12,344 nt of DNA from an uncultured Oscillospiraceae bacterium (GCA_900756495.1 CAAEKI010000127.1:1-12344), one strand, 5' to 3'. Shown: positions 1 through 7,563, counted from the stretch's first letter. Made by a program: numbers and translations. The notes: generated by a model from the letters alone, not told the origin.

Positions 1-129
1 AGGGGCGGCGGAGCTTGCGGTTGATTTTTTCTCCCCGGGTAATGCTGAACAGGTCCGGACCGCAACCCCCACATGGAGCCGCTCCACTCCAATTCTGCCG
101 TCATTTAAGGCCGCCGGCTTCTGAAATCA

Positions 130-156
130 TTGACAACGGGCATCCTTACATATTCG
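130..156 (+). promoter_or_regulatory. possible weak sigma-A promoter of the pdaA-like gene
   Basis: A perfect -35 hexamer TTGACA (130-135) is followed after 15 bases by TATTCG (151-156), a poor -10 element at a short spacing. Only the -35 half is convincing. A sporulation sigma factor could equally drive this gene, since the family is forespore-expressed in Bacillus, and I do not see a clear sigma-G/F consensus. Treat as tentative. Confidence 0.25.
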
Positions 157-221
157 CACGGCAGATGCACAAGATGAATTCGGAATTGAAATGAACCGTC
201 ATTGAAGGAGGTCACATACTC

Positions 222-1040
222 ATGACTTATCAAGCACGCCGCCGGATTGCGGCCGCTCTTGCAATAGCCCTGTTCCTTTTTTCCGGATTCCTGCTCCACC
301 TGCATCAAGACGCTGTGCGCCCTGCCTCCGCTCCGGCCGCCATACCAGCTTCCGCCGATAACTGGGGCCTGTCCTTTCAGACCGAGGGCGCCGCTCCGGT
401 GGGCAACGCCGACGCTGCTTATCTTGCGCAATATGACGCCTATTATTTGGGCGACACCACGCAGAAAGTCATTTATCTGACTTTTGACTGCGGCTATGAA
501 AACGGCTATACCGAACAAATTCTGGATGTTTTGAAGGCCCATCAGGCGCCCGCCGCCTTCTTTGTCGTGGGAAATATGGTGGAGTCCGCCCCCGATATTG
601 TAAAGCGAATGGCCGACGAAGGCCATATCGTTGGAAATCATACCTTCCACCACCCTGACATGTCCGCTATCTCCGATCAGGCCGCGTTCCAAAAAGAGCT
701 GGATGCCCTGTCTGAAGTCTATCGGGAAACCACCGGGCAGGAGCTCTCTCACTTCTACCGCCCTCCACAGGGGAAGTATAGTGAAGAAAACCTGAAGCAG
801 GCGCAGGCCCTGGGCTATAAGACCGTGTTCTGGAGTCTGGCCTATGTGGACTGGTATGTGGATGACCAGCCCACCCCTGAACAGGCCTATTCCAAGCTGC
901 TCCCCCGTATTCACGACGGAGCCATCGTCCTGCTTCACTCCACCTCCCGCACCAATGCAGAGATCCTGGACGATCTGCTGACCAAGTGGGAGCAGATGGG
1001 CTATACCTTTGCCTCTCTGGATGAACTTCCAGAGACATAG
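222..1040 (+). CDS. pdaA: PdaA-like delta-lactam-biosynthetic polysaccharide deacetylase
   Basis: A 272-residue NodB-fold (CE4) deacetylase. In Bacillus, PdaA removes the acetyl group from N-acetylmuramic acid of spore cortex peptidoglycan so that the muramic delta-lactam can form, which is needed for germination. Residues 8-28 form a hydrophobic N-terminal segment that is a signal peptide or membrane anchor, so the enzyme should act outside the membrane. The metal-site and catalytic motifs are visible: LTFDCGYENGYT (86-97, Asp89), the His pair in GNHTFHHP (His140, His144), RPPQGKYSE (180-188) and IVLLHS (His239). The GYENGY and RPP.G..SE patterns, and the absence of the second Asp of the usual TFDD, are typical of the PdaA subgroup. 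Length matches the family. The start is set by a perfect AAGGAGGT (205-212) nine bases before the ATG. Monocistronic, with a strong terminator directly downstream. It suggests a spore former and has no evident link to the neighbouring pathway genes. Confidence 0.9.
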   Translation: MTYQARRRIAAALAIALFLFSGFLLHLHQDAVRPASAPAAIPASADNWGLSFQTEGAAPVGNADAAYLAQYDAYYLGDTTQKVIYLTFDCGYENGYTEQILDVLKAHQAPAAFFVVGNMVESAPDIVKRMADEGHIVGNHTFHHPDMSAISDQAAFQKELDALSEVYRETTGQELSHFYRPPQGKYSEENLKQAQALGYKTVFWSLAYVDWYVDDQPTPEQAYSKLLPRIHDGAIVLLHSTSRTNAEILDDLLTKWEQMGYTFASLDELPET

Positions 1041-1042
1041 AG

Positions 1043-1083
1043 ACAGACAGCAGGTCCGCCTGAACGGCGGACCTGCTGTCTGT
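1043..1083 (+). terminator. intrinsic-type terminator hairpin after pdaA
   Basis: A perfect 18-bp stem (1043-1060 with 1066-1083) and a 5-base loop TGAAC begin two bases after the pdaA stop codon. The following tract TTGTGTGTGTTATTG is only moderately T-rich, but the very stable stem makes termination likely. Read on the other strand, the hairpin is followed by no T run, so it is not an obvious terminator for the convergent operon ending at 1250. Confidence 0.75.
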
Positions 1084-1249
1084 TGTGTGTGTTATTGAGA
1101 GAGTTTGGAGAAGAAAAGAGAGGGGGTATCACCTATATTGTCCTTTGGCTTCCTGACATGATTATCTTACTCCATTTCCCATCAGGATTGATGAACGGGG
1201 TATGAACGGATTCTAAATCTTTTATGAAGACCCGATTCCCTATGCTTCC

Positions 1250-1681
1250 CTACAGCTGATTGAGCTTATCCTGGCACGAGAGGTGGATACCTGCCTCCTG
1301 AAGCGCCTGAATGGCATCTTCCGTGTGGGTAACCCGGAAGATCATATAGGCCGAATCGGTCTGCCGGGTAATGAAGGCGTAGGCATATTCCAGGCTGACT
1401 CCGCGCCGGGCCAGAGCCTCCAGCACACAGTCCAGCCCACCGGGCCGGTCGGGGATCTCCACAGCCAGTACAGGCGTCAGCGAGACTACATAGCCCTCGG
1501 CACGAAGAACCTCTACAGTGGCGTCCGGATCGTCCACAATAAGGCGCAGCACCCCAAAGTCCTTTGTATCGGCGATGGAGAGGGCGCGCATGTCAATCTT
1601 GTGATCGGAGAGCACGCGGGTGAGCTTGCAGAGCTGCCCCGCCCGGTTTTCCAGAAAGACGGAGATTTGCTTGACAGTCAT
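1250..1681 (-). CDS. tandem ACT-domain amino-acid-binding protein
   Basis: A 143-residue soluble protein made of two ACT modules and nothing else: roughly residues 1-66 (VKQISVFLENRAGQLCKL then an IDMRAL turn) and 68-140 (VLAVEIPDRPGGLDCVLEAL then a VSLEYAYAF strand). The E/D-xx-GxL pattern after the first strand of each module is where ACT domains bind amino acids or related ligands. There is no catalytic domain, so a sensory or regulatory role is likely. It is the last gene of the minus-strand operon, 15 bases after paaK, and its ribosome binding site (AAAGGGGGAT) overlaps the paaK stop. From general knowledge, stand-alone tandem-ACT proteins are often encoded beside phenylacetate-CoA ligase and indolepyruvate oxidoreductase, so it may sense an aromatic amino acid or modulate one of those enzymes. 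Family assignment is firm; ligand and target are unknown. Confidence 0.85.
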   Translation of the reverse strand: MTVKQISVFLENRAGQLCKLTRVLSDHKIDMRALSIADTKDFGVLRLIVDDPDATVEVLRAEGYVVSLTPVLAVEIPDRPGGLDCVLEALARRGVSLEYAYAFITRQTDSAYMIFRVTHTEDAIQALQEAGIHLSCQDKLNQL

Positions 1682-1696
1682 AGATAAAATCCCCCT

Positions 1697-3001
1697 TTAA
1701 ATCAGCTTGCGTTTGTCAATCACCCGGACGGCCTTGCCCTCGCTGCGCTGGATGCTCTTGGGCTCCACCAGATGGACGTCTGCATAAATGCCCAGAATGG
1801 ACTTCAGGTCGGCCTCCAGCTTATGCTCCATGGCGGTGAGCTCCCGAATGGTGTCGCTGAAGTGCTCGGCGGGCATCTCAACATTTACATCCAGCGTATC
1901 GCTGTTGTTGACCCGGTCCACCAGGATCTGATAATTGGAGGAGTAGCCGTTATCCATGAGAACGGTCTCAATCTGGGAAGGGAAGACATTGACGCCGCGG
2001 ATGATCAGCATATCGTCTGTGCGGCCCCTGGGCTTGGCCATCTTCACATGGGTGCGTCCGCAGGGGCACTTCTCCCGCGAGAGCACTGTAATGTCCCGGG
2101 TCCGATAGCGGATGAGCGGAAACGCTTTTTTGGTCAGCGACGTAAAGACCAGCTCTCCCTGGCTGCCCTCAGGGAGAACTTCCCCGGTATCGGGATCGAT
2201 AATCTCGGCAATAAAGTGATCCTCGTTGATATGCATGCCGGCCTGCGCCGAGCACTCGAAGGAGACGCCGGGGCCGGAGAGCTCCGTGAGGCCATAGATA
2301 TCATAGGCCTTGATGCCCAGCTTCTGCTCAATATCGCGTCTCATCTCCTCTGTCCACGCTTCGGCGCCGAAGATGCCCGCTTTCAAGTCCAGGTCATCTC
2401 CTGTCAGCCCCATCTCATGGATGGTCTCGCCAATATAGGCGGCGTAAGACGGCGTACAGCACAAAATCGTGGCGTGGAGATCCCGCAGGAACATGATCTG
2501 CCGCTGCGTATTGCCCGAAGAGGTGGGGATGGTGAGACAGCCCACCTTATGGGAGCCGCCGTTGAGACCGGGCCCGCCGGTAAACAGTCCGTAGCCGTAG
2601 GAGACCTGGCACACGTCCTCATTCGTGCCGCCCGCCGCCACAATGGCCCGGGCGCAGCAGTCCTCCCACAGGTCAATGTCATCCTGGGTGTAGAAGGCCA
2701 CCACCCGCTTTCCCGTGGTGCCCGAAGTAGACTGGATCCGCACACAGTCCTTCAGAGGCACTCCTACCAAGCCGTAAGGATAGGCCTGGCGCAGGTCGCT
2801 CTTGGTCAGGAAAGGGAGCTTGTAAAGATCGTCGCTGGACTTGATATCGGCAGGGGTAACCCCCTTTTCATCCATCAGCTTCTTGTAATAGGGGACATTG
2901 GCATACACATGCCTGACCTGTTCCACCAGGCGCTCGTCCTGCCACGCCTTAATCTGTTCTCTGGACGCCTGTTCAATTTCAGGCTGATAGTATCGTTCCA
3001 A
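1697..3001 (-). CDS. paaK: phenylacetate-CoA ligase (AMP-forming)
   Basis: A 434-residue adenylate-forming ligase of the PaaK family, which converts an aryl acetate, ATP and CoA to aryl-acetyl-CoA, AMP and PPi. Visible motifs: the family N-terminus YYQPEIE (4-10), the phosphate loop STSGTTGKR (91-99), YGLTE (236-240), RYRTRD (298-303), the hinge-region GRTDDMLIIRGVNVFPSQIE (326-345), and the C-terminal lysine in EGKAVRVIDKR (Lys423). A CPCGRTH stretch (312-318) resembles the Cys-bearing loop common in PaaK proteins. The start is a TTG: the first in-frame ATG would be residue 43 and would delete the conserved N-terminus, and GAGG lies a few bases upstream of the TTG. It is the fourth gene of the operon, 51 bases after iorB. 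Next to IorAB it probably feeds or drains the aryl-acetyl-CoA pool. Phenylacetate and indoleacetate are plausible substrates; which is preferred cannot be read from sequence. Confidence 0.93.
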   Translation of the reverse strand: MERYYQPEIEQASREQIKAWQDERLVEQVRHVYANVPYYKKLMDEKGVTPADIKSSDDLYKLPFLTKSDLRQAYPYGLVGVPLKDCVRIQSTSGTTGKRVVAFYTQDDIDLWEDCCARAIVAAGGTNEDVCQVSYGYGLFTGGPGLNGGSHKVGCLTIPTSSGNTQRQIMFLRDLHATILCCTPSYAAYIGETIHEMGLTGDDLDLKAGIFGAEAWTEEMRRDIEQKLGIKAYDIYGLTELSGPGVSFECSAQAGMHINEDHFIAEIIDPDTGEVLPEGSQGELVFTSLTKKAFPLIRYRTRDITVLSREKCPCGRTHVKMAKPRGRTDDMLIIRGVNVFPSQIETVLMDNGYSSNYQILVDRVNNSDTLDVNVEMPAEHFSDTIRELTAMEHKLEADLKSILGIYADVHLVEPKSIQRSEGKAVRVIDKRKLI

Positions 3002-3052
3002 CTTGCCTCGTTCCTCTCGATATTTGTTCTCTTGTGTCCCATACGGCCAGGG

Positions 3053-3625
3053 TCACTCGCCCCGGCCCAGGGAAAACGCCTTTTGGTTCAGTTCCAGAAA
3101 TTTTGCGGGTACCGTGACCTCTATGGCCTTCCGCCACGCCTCTTCCGGCAGGTCAAAATAGCGGGAGAGCCGTCCCATCAGGACCAGATTCACCGCTTTC
3201 GCAGAGCCCGCCTCCTCGGCCAGGGCCAGGGCGTCCATGGCGTCCACCTGAACGCCGGCGGCCTCCATCTTGGCAATCAGGTGCTCGGGATATTTGGCGG
3301 CTCCGGTGATAACGGGCATGGGATCGATCTCCTGCGTACTGACGATAACTCGCCCCCCCTCCTTCAGATAGGGCAGCCATCTGGCCGCCTCCAGCTGCTC
3401 AAAGGAGACGATAAAATCCGCCTCTCCCCTGTCAATCACCGGGGAGTATACCTTATCGCCGAACCTGACATAGGTGACGACGCTGCCGCCCCGCTGGCTC
3501 ATTCCATGGACCTCGGAGACCTTTACATCGTAGCCCTGCTCCATCAGCAGCCGGCCCAGCAGCTTGCTGGCCAGCAGGGAGCCCTGGCCGCCGACGCCTA
3601 CAATCATTACATTGGTTGTCTTCAT
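3053..3625 (-). CDS. iorB: indolepyruvate:ferredoxin oxidoreductase, beta subunit
   Basis: A 190-residue subunit equivalent to the gamma domain of pyruvate:ferredoxin oxidoreductases. It begins MKTTNVMIVGVGGQGSLLASKLLG, with the glycine-rich GVGGQG turn at about residues 11-16, followed by VSEVHGMSQRGGSVVTYVRFG (about 37-57), which is diagnostic for the IorB/PorG superfamily. Together with IorA it oxidatively decarboxylates aryl pyruvates (indolepyruvate, phenylpyruvate, p-hydroxyphenylpyruvate) with CoA, giving aryl-acetyl-CoA, CO2 and reduced ferredoxin; the reaction can run in reverse. It follows iorA by 12 bases, with an AGGGGGT ribosome binding site just after the iorA stop, so the two subunits should be made together. 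Length is normal for the family and the reading frame is intact. Confidence 0.93.
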   Translation of the reverse strand: MKTTNVMIVGVGGQGSLLASKLLGRLLMEQGYDVKVSEVHGMSQRGGSVVTYVRFGDKVYSPVIDRGEADFIVSFEQLEAARWLPYLKEGGRVIVSTQEIDPMPVITGAAKYPEHLIAKMEAAGVQVDAMDALALAEEAGSAKAVNLVLMGRLSRYFDLPEEAWRKAIEVTVPAKFLELNQKAFSLGRGE

Positions 3626-3637
3626 ATGTACACCCCC

Positions 3638-5368
3638 TTAAGCCTTGAGCGCGTCGAAGGCGCACAGCTGCTGGCAGACGCCGCATCCCACACACAGCGT
3701 GCTGTCCACGCGGGCCTTGCCCTCCTTGATGGACAATGCGGGGCATCCGATTCTCATACAGACCTTGCAGCCCCGGCACTTGTCCAGCTCCACCGTAATG
3801 GGCGCCTTGGGCTTGACATATTTGAGCAGGGCGCAGGGCCGGCGGCTGATGATGACCGACGGCTCAGCTGCCGCGAGCTCCTCCTTGACAGCCTGATCGC
3901 AGGCGGCCAGGTCGTAGGGATCCACCACCCTGACCCGGTTGAAGCCCATGGCCCGGCAGAGCTGCTCCAAGTCAATTTTTCCCGCCGGCTCTCCCCGCAG
4001 GTTGAGGCCGGTGGTGGGGTTCTGCTGGTGTCCCGTCATGCCGGTAATGGAGTTGTCCAGTATGATGACGGTGGAGTTGCTCTGGTTATAGGCGATATTG
4101 GCAAGCCCGGTCATCCCCGAGTGCATAAAGGTGGAATCTCCGATCACTGCCACCGTCCGCCCCTCGCTCTCGCTCCCCAGGGCTTTGTTGAATCCGTGAA
4201 TGGAGCTCACCGAGGCGCCCATACAGGCGGTGACCTCAATGGCCCCCAGCGGCGGCACCGCGCCCAGGGTGTAGCATCCTATGTCCCCCAAAACAGTGCA
4301 CTTGTTTTTATTCAGAATATAGAACATGCCGCGGTGGGGGCAGCCTGCGCACATGACCGGAGGCCGGTTGGGAATGTCCTCTTCCAGCGCGGGACCGGAG
4401 GCGGTCACCCTGCCAAGCCGCTGAGCCACCAGATTCTGAGAGAACTCCCCCTCCAGCGGAAACAACTCCTTGCCGCTCACATCGAGGCCCAGGGCGCGGC
4501 AGTGTTTCTCAATTACAGGGTCCAGCTCTTCCACCACCACCAGCTTTTTCACCGTGGCGGCAAAGTCCCGGATCAGCTTCTCCGGCAGGGGATTGACAAG
4601 CCCAATTTTAAGGACGCTGACCTGGTCGCCAAAGACCTCCTTGACGTACTGATAGCTGGTGGAATCGGTAATGATGCCCAGTTCTCCGTCCGTTCCCTTC
4701 TCCCAGCGGTTCAAAGCGGTGGTTTCGGCCAGCTCCGTCAGCTTTCGCGTCCGCTCCTCCACCACAGGGTGGCGGCGAATCGCGTTGCCCGGCATCATGA
4801 CATACTTGGCGATATTTTTCTCATAGGGCTTTACCGGCCGCTCCTCCCGCTCAGCGGTATCCGCCAGGCTCTGGGAGTGGGAGACACGTGTGCACATCTT
4901 CAGCAGCACCGGCGTGTCATATTCCTCCGAGAGCTCAAAGGCTGCCTTGGCAAATGCCAGAGCCTCGGCGGAGTCGGAGGGCTCCAGCATGGGGAGCTTG
5001 GCCGCCAGGGCGTAGTGGCGGGAGTCCTGTTCATTTTGAGAGGAGTGCATCCCGGCGTCATCAGCCACGCCGATGACCAAACCGGCGTTGACTCCGGTGT
5101 AGGAGATGGTAAACAGCGGATCGGCGGCCACGTTGAGGCCCACATGCTTCATCGCGCAGAAGGCCCGCTTACCGGCAAGGCTCGCACCATAGGCCGTCTC
5201 CAGGGCCACCTTTTCATTGGGCGCCCACTCGCAGTAAATCTCCGGATACTTTGCCGCCTCCTCTGTAATCTCCGTGCTGGGCGTACCCGGATAGCTGGAA
5301 ATGACGCAGCAGCCTGCCTCGTAGAGGCCGCGGGCCACTGCCGCATTGCCCAGAATTAATTCCTTCAT
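3638..5368 (-). CDS. iorA: indolepyruvate:ferredoxin oxidoreductase, alpha subunit
   Basis: A 576-residue catalytic subunit of the thiamine-pyrophosphate, iron-sulfur IOR. The domain order is as expected: an N-terminal pyrimidine-binding domain with YPGTPSTEI (26-34) and WAPNEKVALETA (48-59); a central transketolase-C-like domain (about 225-300); a TPP domain starting at CAGCPHRGMF (340-349), with GDSTFMHSGMTG (410-421) and LDNSITGMTGHQQNP (437-451); and a C-terminal 2[4Fe-4S] ferredoxin domain with Cys531, 534, 537, 542 and Cys559, 562, 565, 569. The first cluster has the C-x4-C spacing (CMRIGCP) often seen in IorA. The ATG start has an AAAGGAC site upstream and lies 37 bases after the regulator gene. 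With iorB and paaK downstream it forms an aryl-pyruvate/aryl-acetate module. Degradation of aromatic amino acids and reductive synthesis from aryl acetates are both known uses of this enzyme. Confidence 0.95.
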   Translation of the reverse strand: MKELILGNAAVARGLYEAGCCVISSYPGTPSTEITEEAAKYPEIYCEWAPNEKVALETAYGASLAGKRAFCAMKHVGLNVAADPLFTISYTGVNAGLVIGVADDAGMHSSQNEQDSRHYALAAKLPMLEPSDSAEALAFAKAAFELSEEYDTPVLLKMCTRVSHSQSLADTAEREERPVKPYEKNIAKYVMMPGNAIRRHPVVEERTRKLTELAETTALNRWEKGTDGELGIITDSTSYQYVKEVFGDQVSVLKIGLVNPLPEKLIRDFAATVKKLVVVEELDPVIEKHCRALGLDVSGKELFPLEGEFSQNLVAQRLGRVTASGPALEEDIPNRPPVMCAGCPHRGMFYILNKNKCTVLGDIGCYTLGAVPPLGAIEVTACMGASVSSIHGFNKALGSESEGRTVAVIGDSTFMHSGMTGLANIAYNQSNSTVIILDNSITGMTGHQQNPTTGLNLRGEPAGKIDLEQLCRAMGFNRVRVVDPYDLAACDQAVKEELAAAEPSVIISRRPCALLKYVKPKAPITVELDKCRGCKVCMRIGCPALSIKEGKARVDSTLCVGCGVCQQLCAFDALKA

Positions 5369-5405
5369 GATTCACATCCGTCCTTTGTCAATGATGTCTG
5401 GCGTC

Positions 5406-5708
5406 TTATTTTTCCCCGCTTGTCGGGAACATGCGGGCAAACAGATCCCGCAGCCCGTCGGCGCTGTAGTTCAATGCCCGGTTTACCCTGCTGATGGTGG
5501 CGCTGCTGGCCCCGGTCTGGCCCAAGATCTCCGTGTAGACTCTCCCTTGATAGAGCAGCCGCGCCACTTCAAAGCGCTGTTCCATAGCGCTCAACTCGGT
5601 CATTGAGCACAAATCCTGAAAAAAACGGCGGCATTCATCTTCATCCTTGATCTCCAGAATGGCCTTGTAAAGCGCCGTCTCCTTGGGACGCTCGGCGGTT
5701 TTTGGCAC
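5406..5708 (-). CDS. YerC/YecD-type TrpR-related transcriptional regulator
   Basis: A 100-residue all-helical protein of the TrpR superfamily, YerC/YecD branch. Features are LYKAILEIKDEDECRRFFQDLCSMTELSAMEQRFEVARLL (13-52), which forms the dimer and ligand-pocket helices, and a helix-turn-helix RVYTEILGQTGASSATISRVNRALNY (56-81) whose GASSATISR recognition segment is the family signature. The start is a GTG with GAGGAGG (minus-strand complement of 5718-5724) nine bases upstream. It is the first gene of the minus-strand operon, 37 bases ahead of iorA. TrpR itself is an aromatic-amino-acid-dependent repressor; ligands of the YerC branch are not well established, and a histidine-related role has been proposed for some. 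Its place at the head of an aryl-pyruvate operon suggests autoregulation of that operon, and possibly of the divergent ligase, by an aromatic amino acid or related metabolite. That role is inference. Confidence 0.85.
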   Translation of the reverse strand: MPKTAERPKETALYKAILEIKDEDECRRFFQDLCSMTELSAMEQRFEVARLLYQGRVYTEILGQTGASSATISRVNRALNYSADGLRDLFARMFPTSGEK

Positions 5709-5770
5709 GATTTATCGCCTCCTCACAGACTGCCGGCCGCCTCGTCAGGCCCCGACAGCATTCTGATTTA

Positions 5771-5799
5771 ATTTTAGCACTACAAAGCAATAAAGTAAA
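5771..5799 (-). promoter_or_regulatory. sigma-A promoter of the regulator-iorA-iorB-paaK-ACT operon
   Basis: Read on the minus strand: -35 TTTACT (complement of 5794-5799), a 17-base spacer, then -10 TAAAAT (complement of 5771-5776) preceded by TGC, which gives an extended -10. Transcription would start near 5764, leaving an untranslated leader of about 55 bases before the GTG at 5708. The -35 overlaps the left inverted box at 5791-5803. Confidence 0.65.
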
Positions 5800-5857
5800 T
5801 ATAAAAATGCGGCAATTGAGTTGACTTTTCGCACATTTTGAGCTATATTATACTTTA
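5791..5857. promoter_or_regulatory. pair of inverted AT-rich boxes, candidate operator
   Basis: TAAAGTAAATATA (5791-5803) is the reverse complement of TATATTTACTTTA, and TATATTATACTTTA (5844-5857) is the same sequence with one added A. The left copy lies on the -35 of the minus-strand promoter and the right copy covers the -10 of the plus-strand promoter. One dimeric regulator binding both copies could shut both promoters. The neighbouring TrpR-related protein is the obvious candidate. The region is AT-rich, so chance similarity remains possible. Confidence 0.4.
5821..5849 (+). promoter_or_regulatory. sigma-A promoter of the acyl-CoA synthetase gene
   Basis: TTGACT (5821-5826), a 17-base spacer and TATATT (5844-5849) form a near-consensus promoter. 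Transcription would start near 5856, giving a leader of about 70 bases. It diverges from the promoter of the iorAB operon, and the two -35 elements lie about 21 bases apart, so the two promoters are likely to be controlled together. Confidence 0.75.
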
Positions 5858-5926
5858 CTCTATAAAAGAATTAAAGCATAAAAGCAATATTTGAACGCCT
5901 CTGCCGTTCAGAAAGGAATATGCTTC

Positions 5927-7558
5927 ATGCCTATTACCGATATTTTGGAGCGCAACCGCAAACTCTATGGCAGTGATATCGCCCTTGTGGAGATCAACCC
6001 CGAGGTGCATGAGCGCCGCCGCCGGACCTGGAGGGACTATGAACTCATTGAGGCCAATCCCACCACTCACTACCGCCGCGAGATCACCTGGAGCGTATTT
6101 GACGAGAAGGCCAACCGCTTTGCCAACCTGCTCCTGAGCCGGGGGATCCGCAAGGGAGACAAGGTGGCCATTCTGCTGATGAACTGCCTGGAATGGCTGC
6201 CCATTTACTTTGGCATTCTCAAGACCGGCGCTCTGGCCGTACCCTTCAATTTCCGCTATACCCCCGGCGAGATCAAATACTGTCTGGAGCTCTCCCAGGC
6301 CGATGTGCTGGTCTTCGGCCCTGAGTTCATCGGCCGGGTGGAGGAGATTGTGGACGACATTGACCCCAATTGCCTGCTGTTTTATGCCGGTGATAACTGC
6401 CCCACCTTTGCCGAACCCTACAGCCTGACGCAGAACTGCTCCAGCCAGGCCCCCCTAATCGACATCCGGGACGAGGACGACGCCGCTATCTACTTCTCCT
6501 CTGGTACCACCGGCTTTCCCAAGGCTATCTTACATAACCACGAGAGTCTGATGCACGCGGCCAAGGTAGAGCAGAACCATCATGGCCAGACCAGGGACGA
6601 CGTCTTTCTATGTATCCCTCCCCTGTACCATACCGGGGCCAAAATGCACTGGTTCGGCAGTCTTCTCTCAGGGAGCAAGGCGGTACTTTTAAAGGGGACC
6701 GCTCCCGATACGATTCTGGAGGCGGTGTCCCGTGAGCGGTGCAGCATCGTCTGGCTGCTGGTGCCCTGGGCTCAGGATATCCTGGACGCGCTGGACCGCG
6801 GGGACGTAAAGCTGGAGGATTACCAGCTCGCTCAGTGGCGTCTGATGCATATCGGGGCCCAACCGGTTCCCGCCAGTCTCATCGCCCGCTGGAAGAAATA
6901 CTTCCCACACCACCAGTATGATACCAATTACGGCCTGTCCGAGTCCATCGGCCCCGGCTGCGTCCACCTCGGCGTGGAGAACAGCCATAAAATCGGCGCC
7001 ATCGGCAAGGCCGGATACGGCTGGGAGACCAAGGTGGTGGACGAGCAGGGCGCCGTGGTACCCCGGGGGCAGGTGGGTGAACTGGCGGTCAAGGGGCCAG
7101 GCGTCATGACCTGTTATTACAACGATCCAAAAGCTACCGCCGAGGTACTGAAGGGCGGCTGGCTCTATACCGGCGACATGGCCCGCGAAGATGAGGATGG
7201 CTTCCTCTATCTGGTGGATCGGAAAAAGGACGTGATCATCAGCGGCGGCGAGAACATCTACCCTGTACAGGTGGAGGACTTTCTCCGCGCCCATGACGCA
7301 ATTAAGGACGTCGCTGTCATCGGCATGCCGGACAAGCGCCTTGGCGAAGTGGCCGCAGCCATCATTGAGTGCAAACCCGGCTGCTGCTGCACGGAAGATG
7401 AGATCAACGCCATGTGCCATGAGCTGCCCCGTTATAAGCGTCCCCGGAAAATCATTTTTGCACCCGTTCCCCGCAATGCAACCGGCAAGATCGAAAAGCC
7501 CCTTCTGCGCCGGACCTACTGCGTGGAAAACCTGGTGGAGAGCCAGACCAGGCAATAG
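5927..7558 (+). CDS. AMP-forming acyl-CoA synthetase (class I adenylate-forming ligase)
   Basis: A 543-residue cytoplasmic enzyme that activates a carboxylic acid to an acyl-adenylate and then an acyl-CoA. Core motifs are intact: A3 SSGTTGFPK (191-199), A5 YGLSES (335-340), A7 YTGDMA (414-419), A8 DRKKDVIISGGENIYPVQVE (431-450) and the A10 lysine in NATGKIEKP (Lys521). The ATG at 5927 is chosen over an upstream in-frame TTG (5891) because AGAAAGGA (5910-5917) lies nine bases before it. Residues 21-40 and 41-60 look like a tandem duplication of one 20-residue block (VE.NP..H.RR..TW / IE.NP..H.RR..TW). It is divergent from the iorAB-paaK operon. It resembles medium/long-chain fatty acyl-CoA ligases more than PaaK, but the substrate cannot be assigned; an aryl or branched-chain acid from the neighbouring oxoacid pathways is possible. 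Confidence 0.9.
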   Translation: MPITDILERNRKLYGSDIALVEINPEVHERRRRTWRDYELIEANPTTHYRREITWSVFDEKANRFANLLLSRGIRKGDKVAILLMNCLEWLPIYFGILKTGALAVPFNFRYTPGEIKYCLELSQADVLVFGPEFIGRVEEIVDDIDPNCLLFYAGDNCPTFAEPYSLTQNCSSQAPLIDIRDEDDAAIYFSSGTTGFPKAILHNHESLMHAAKVEQNHHGQTRDDVFLCIPPLYHTGAKMHWFGSLLSGSKAVLLKGTAPDTILEAVSRERCSIVWLLVPWAQDILDALDRGDVKLEDYQLAQWRLMHIGAQPVPASLIARWKKYFPHHQYDTNYGLSESIGPGCVHLGVENSHKIGAIGKAGYGWETKVVDEQGAVVPRGQVGELAVKGPGVMTCYYNDPKATAEVLKGGWLYTGDMAREDEDGFLYLVDRKKDVIISGGENIYPVQVEDFLRAHDAIKDVAVIGMPDKRLGEVAAAIIECKPGCCCTEDEINAMCHELPRYKRPRKIIFAPVPRNATGKIEKPLLRRTYCVENLVESQTRQ

Positions 7559-7563
7559 GCTTC

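Noticed and set aside
15..65. Inverted repeat TTGCGGT/ACCGCAA and palindrome GGTCCGGACC near the left edge
   Set aside because: Arms are only seven and five base pairs, the first pair is widely spaced, and no regulatory element type fits; chance is likely in GC-rich DNA.
1..193. Open frames reaching in from the left window edge (plus strand ending at 124 and 193; minus strand from 104 to the edge)
   Set aside because: They are short, have no recognisable protein features and no ribosome binding site for the minus-strand ATG. A gene tail entering the window cannot be excluded but is not supported.
1084..1249. Searched for a terminator of the minus-strand operon and for small genes
   Set aside because: No convincing hairpin with a T tract on the minus strand and no supported coding sequence; the operon may end by another mechanism or run into the 1043-1083 hairpin.
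1772..5359. A 1195-codon open frame on the plus strand, antisense to paaK, iorB and iorA
   Set aside because: The minus-strand genes have complete family motifs and ribosome binding sites. The antisense frame is open because of GC-rich codon use, has no domain features and no start signals, and crosses several real gene boundaries.
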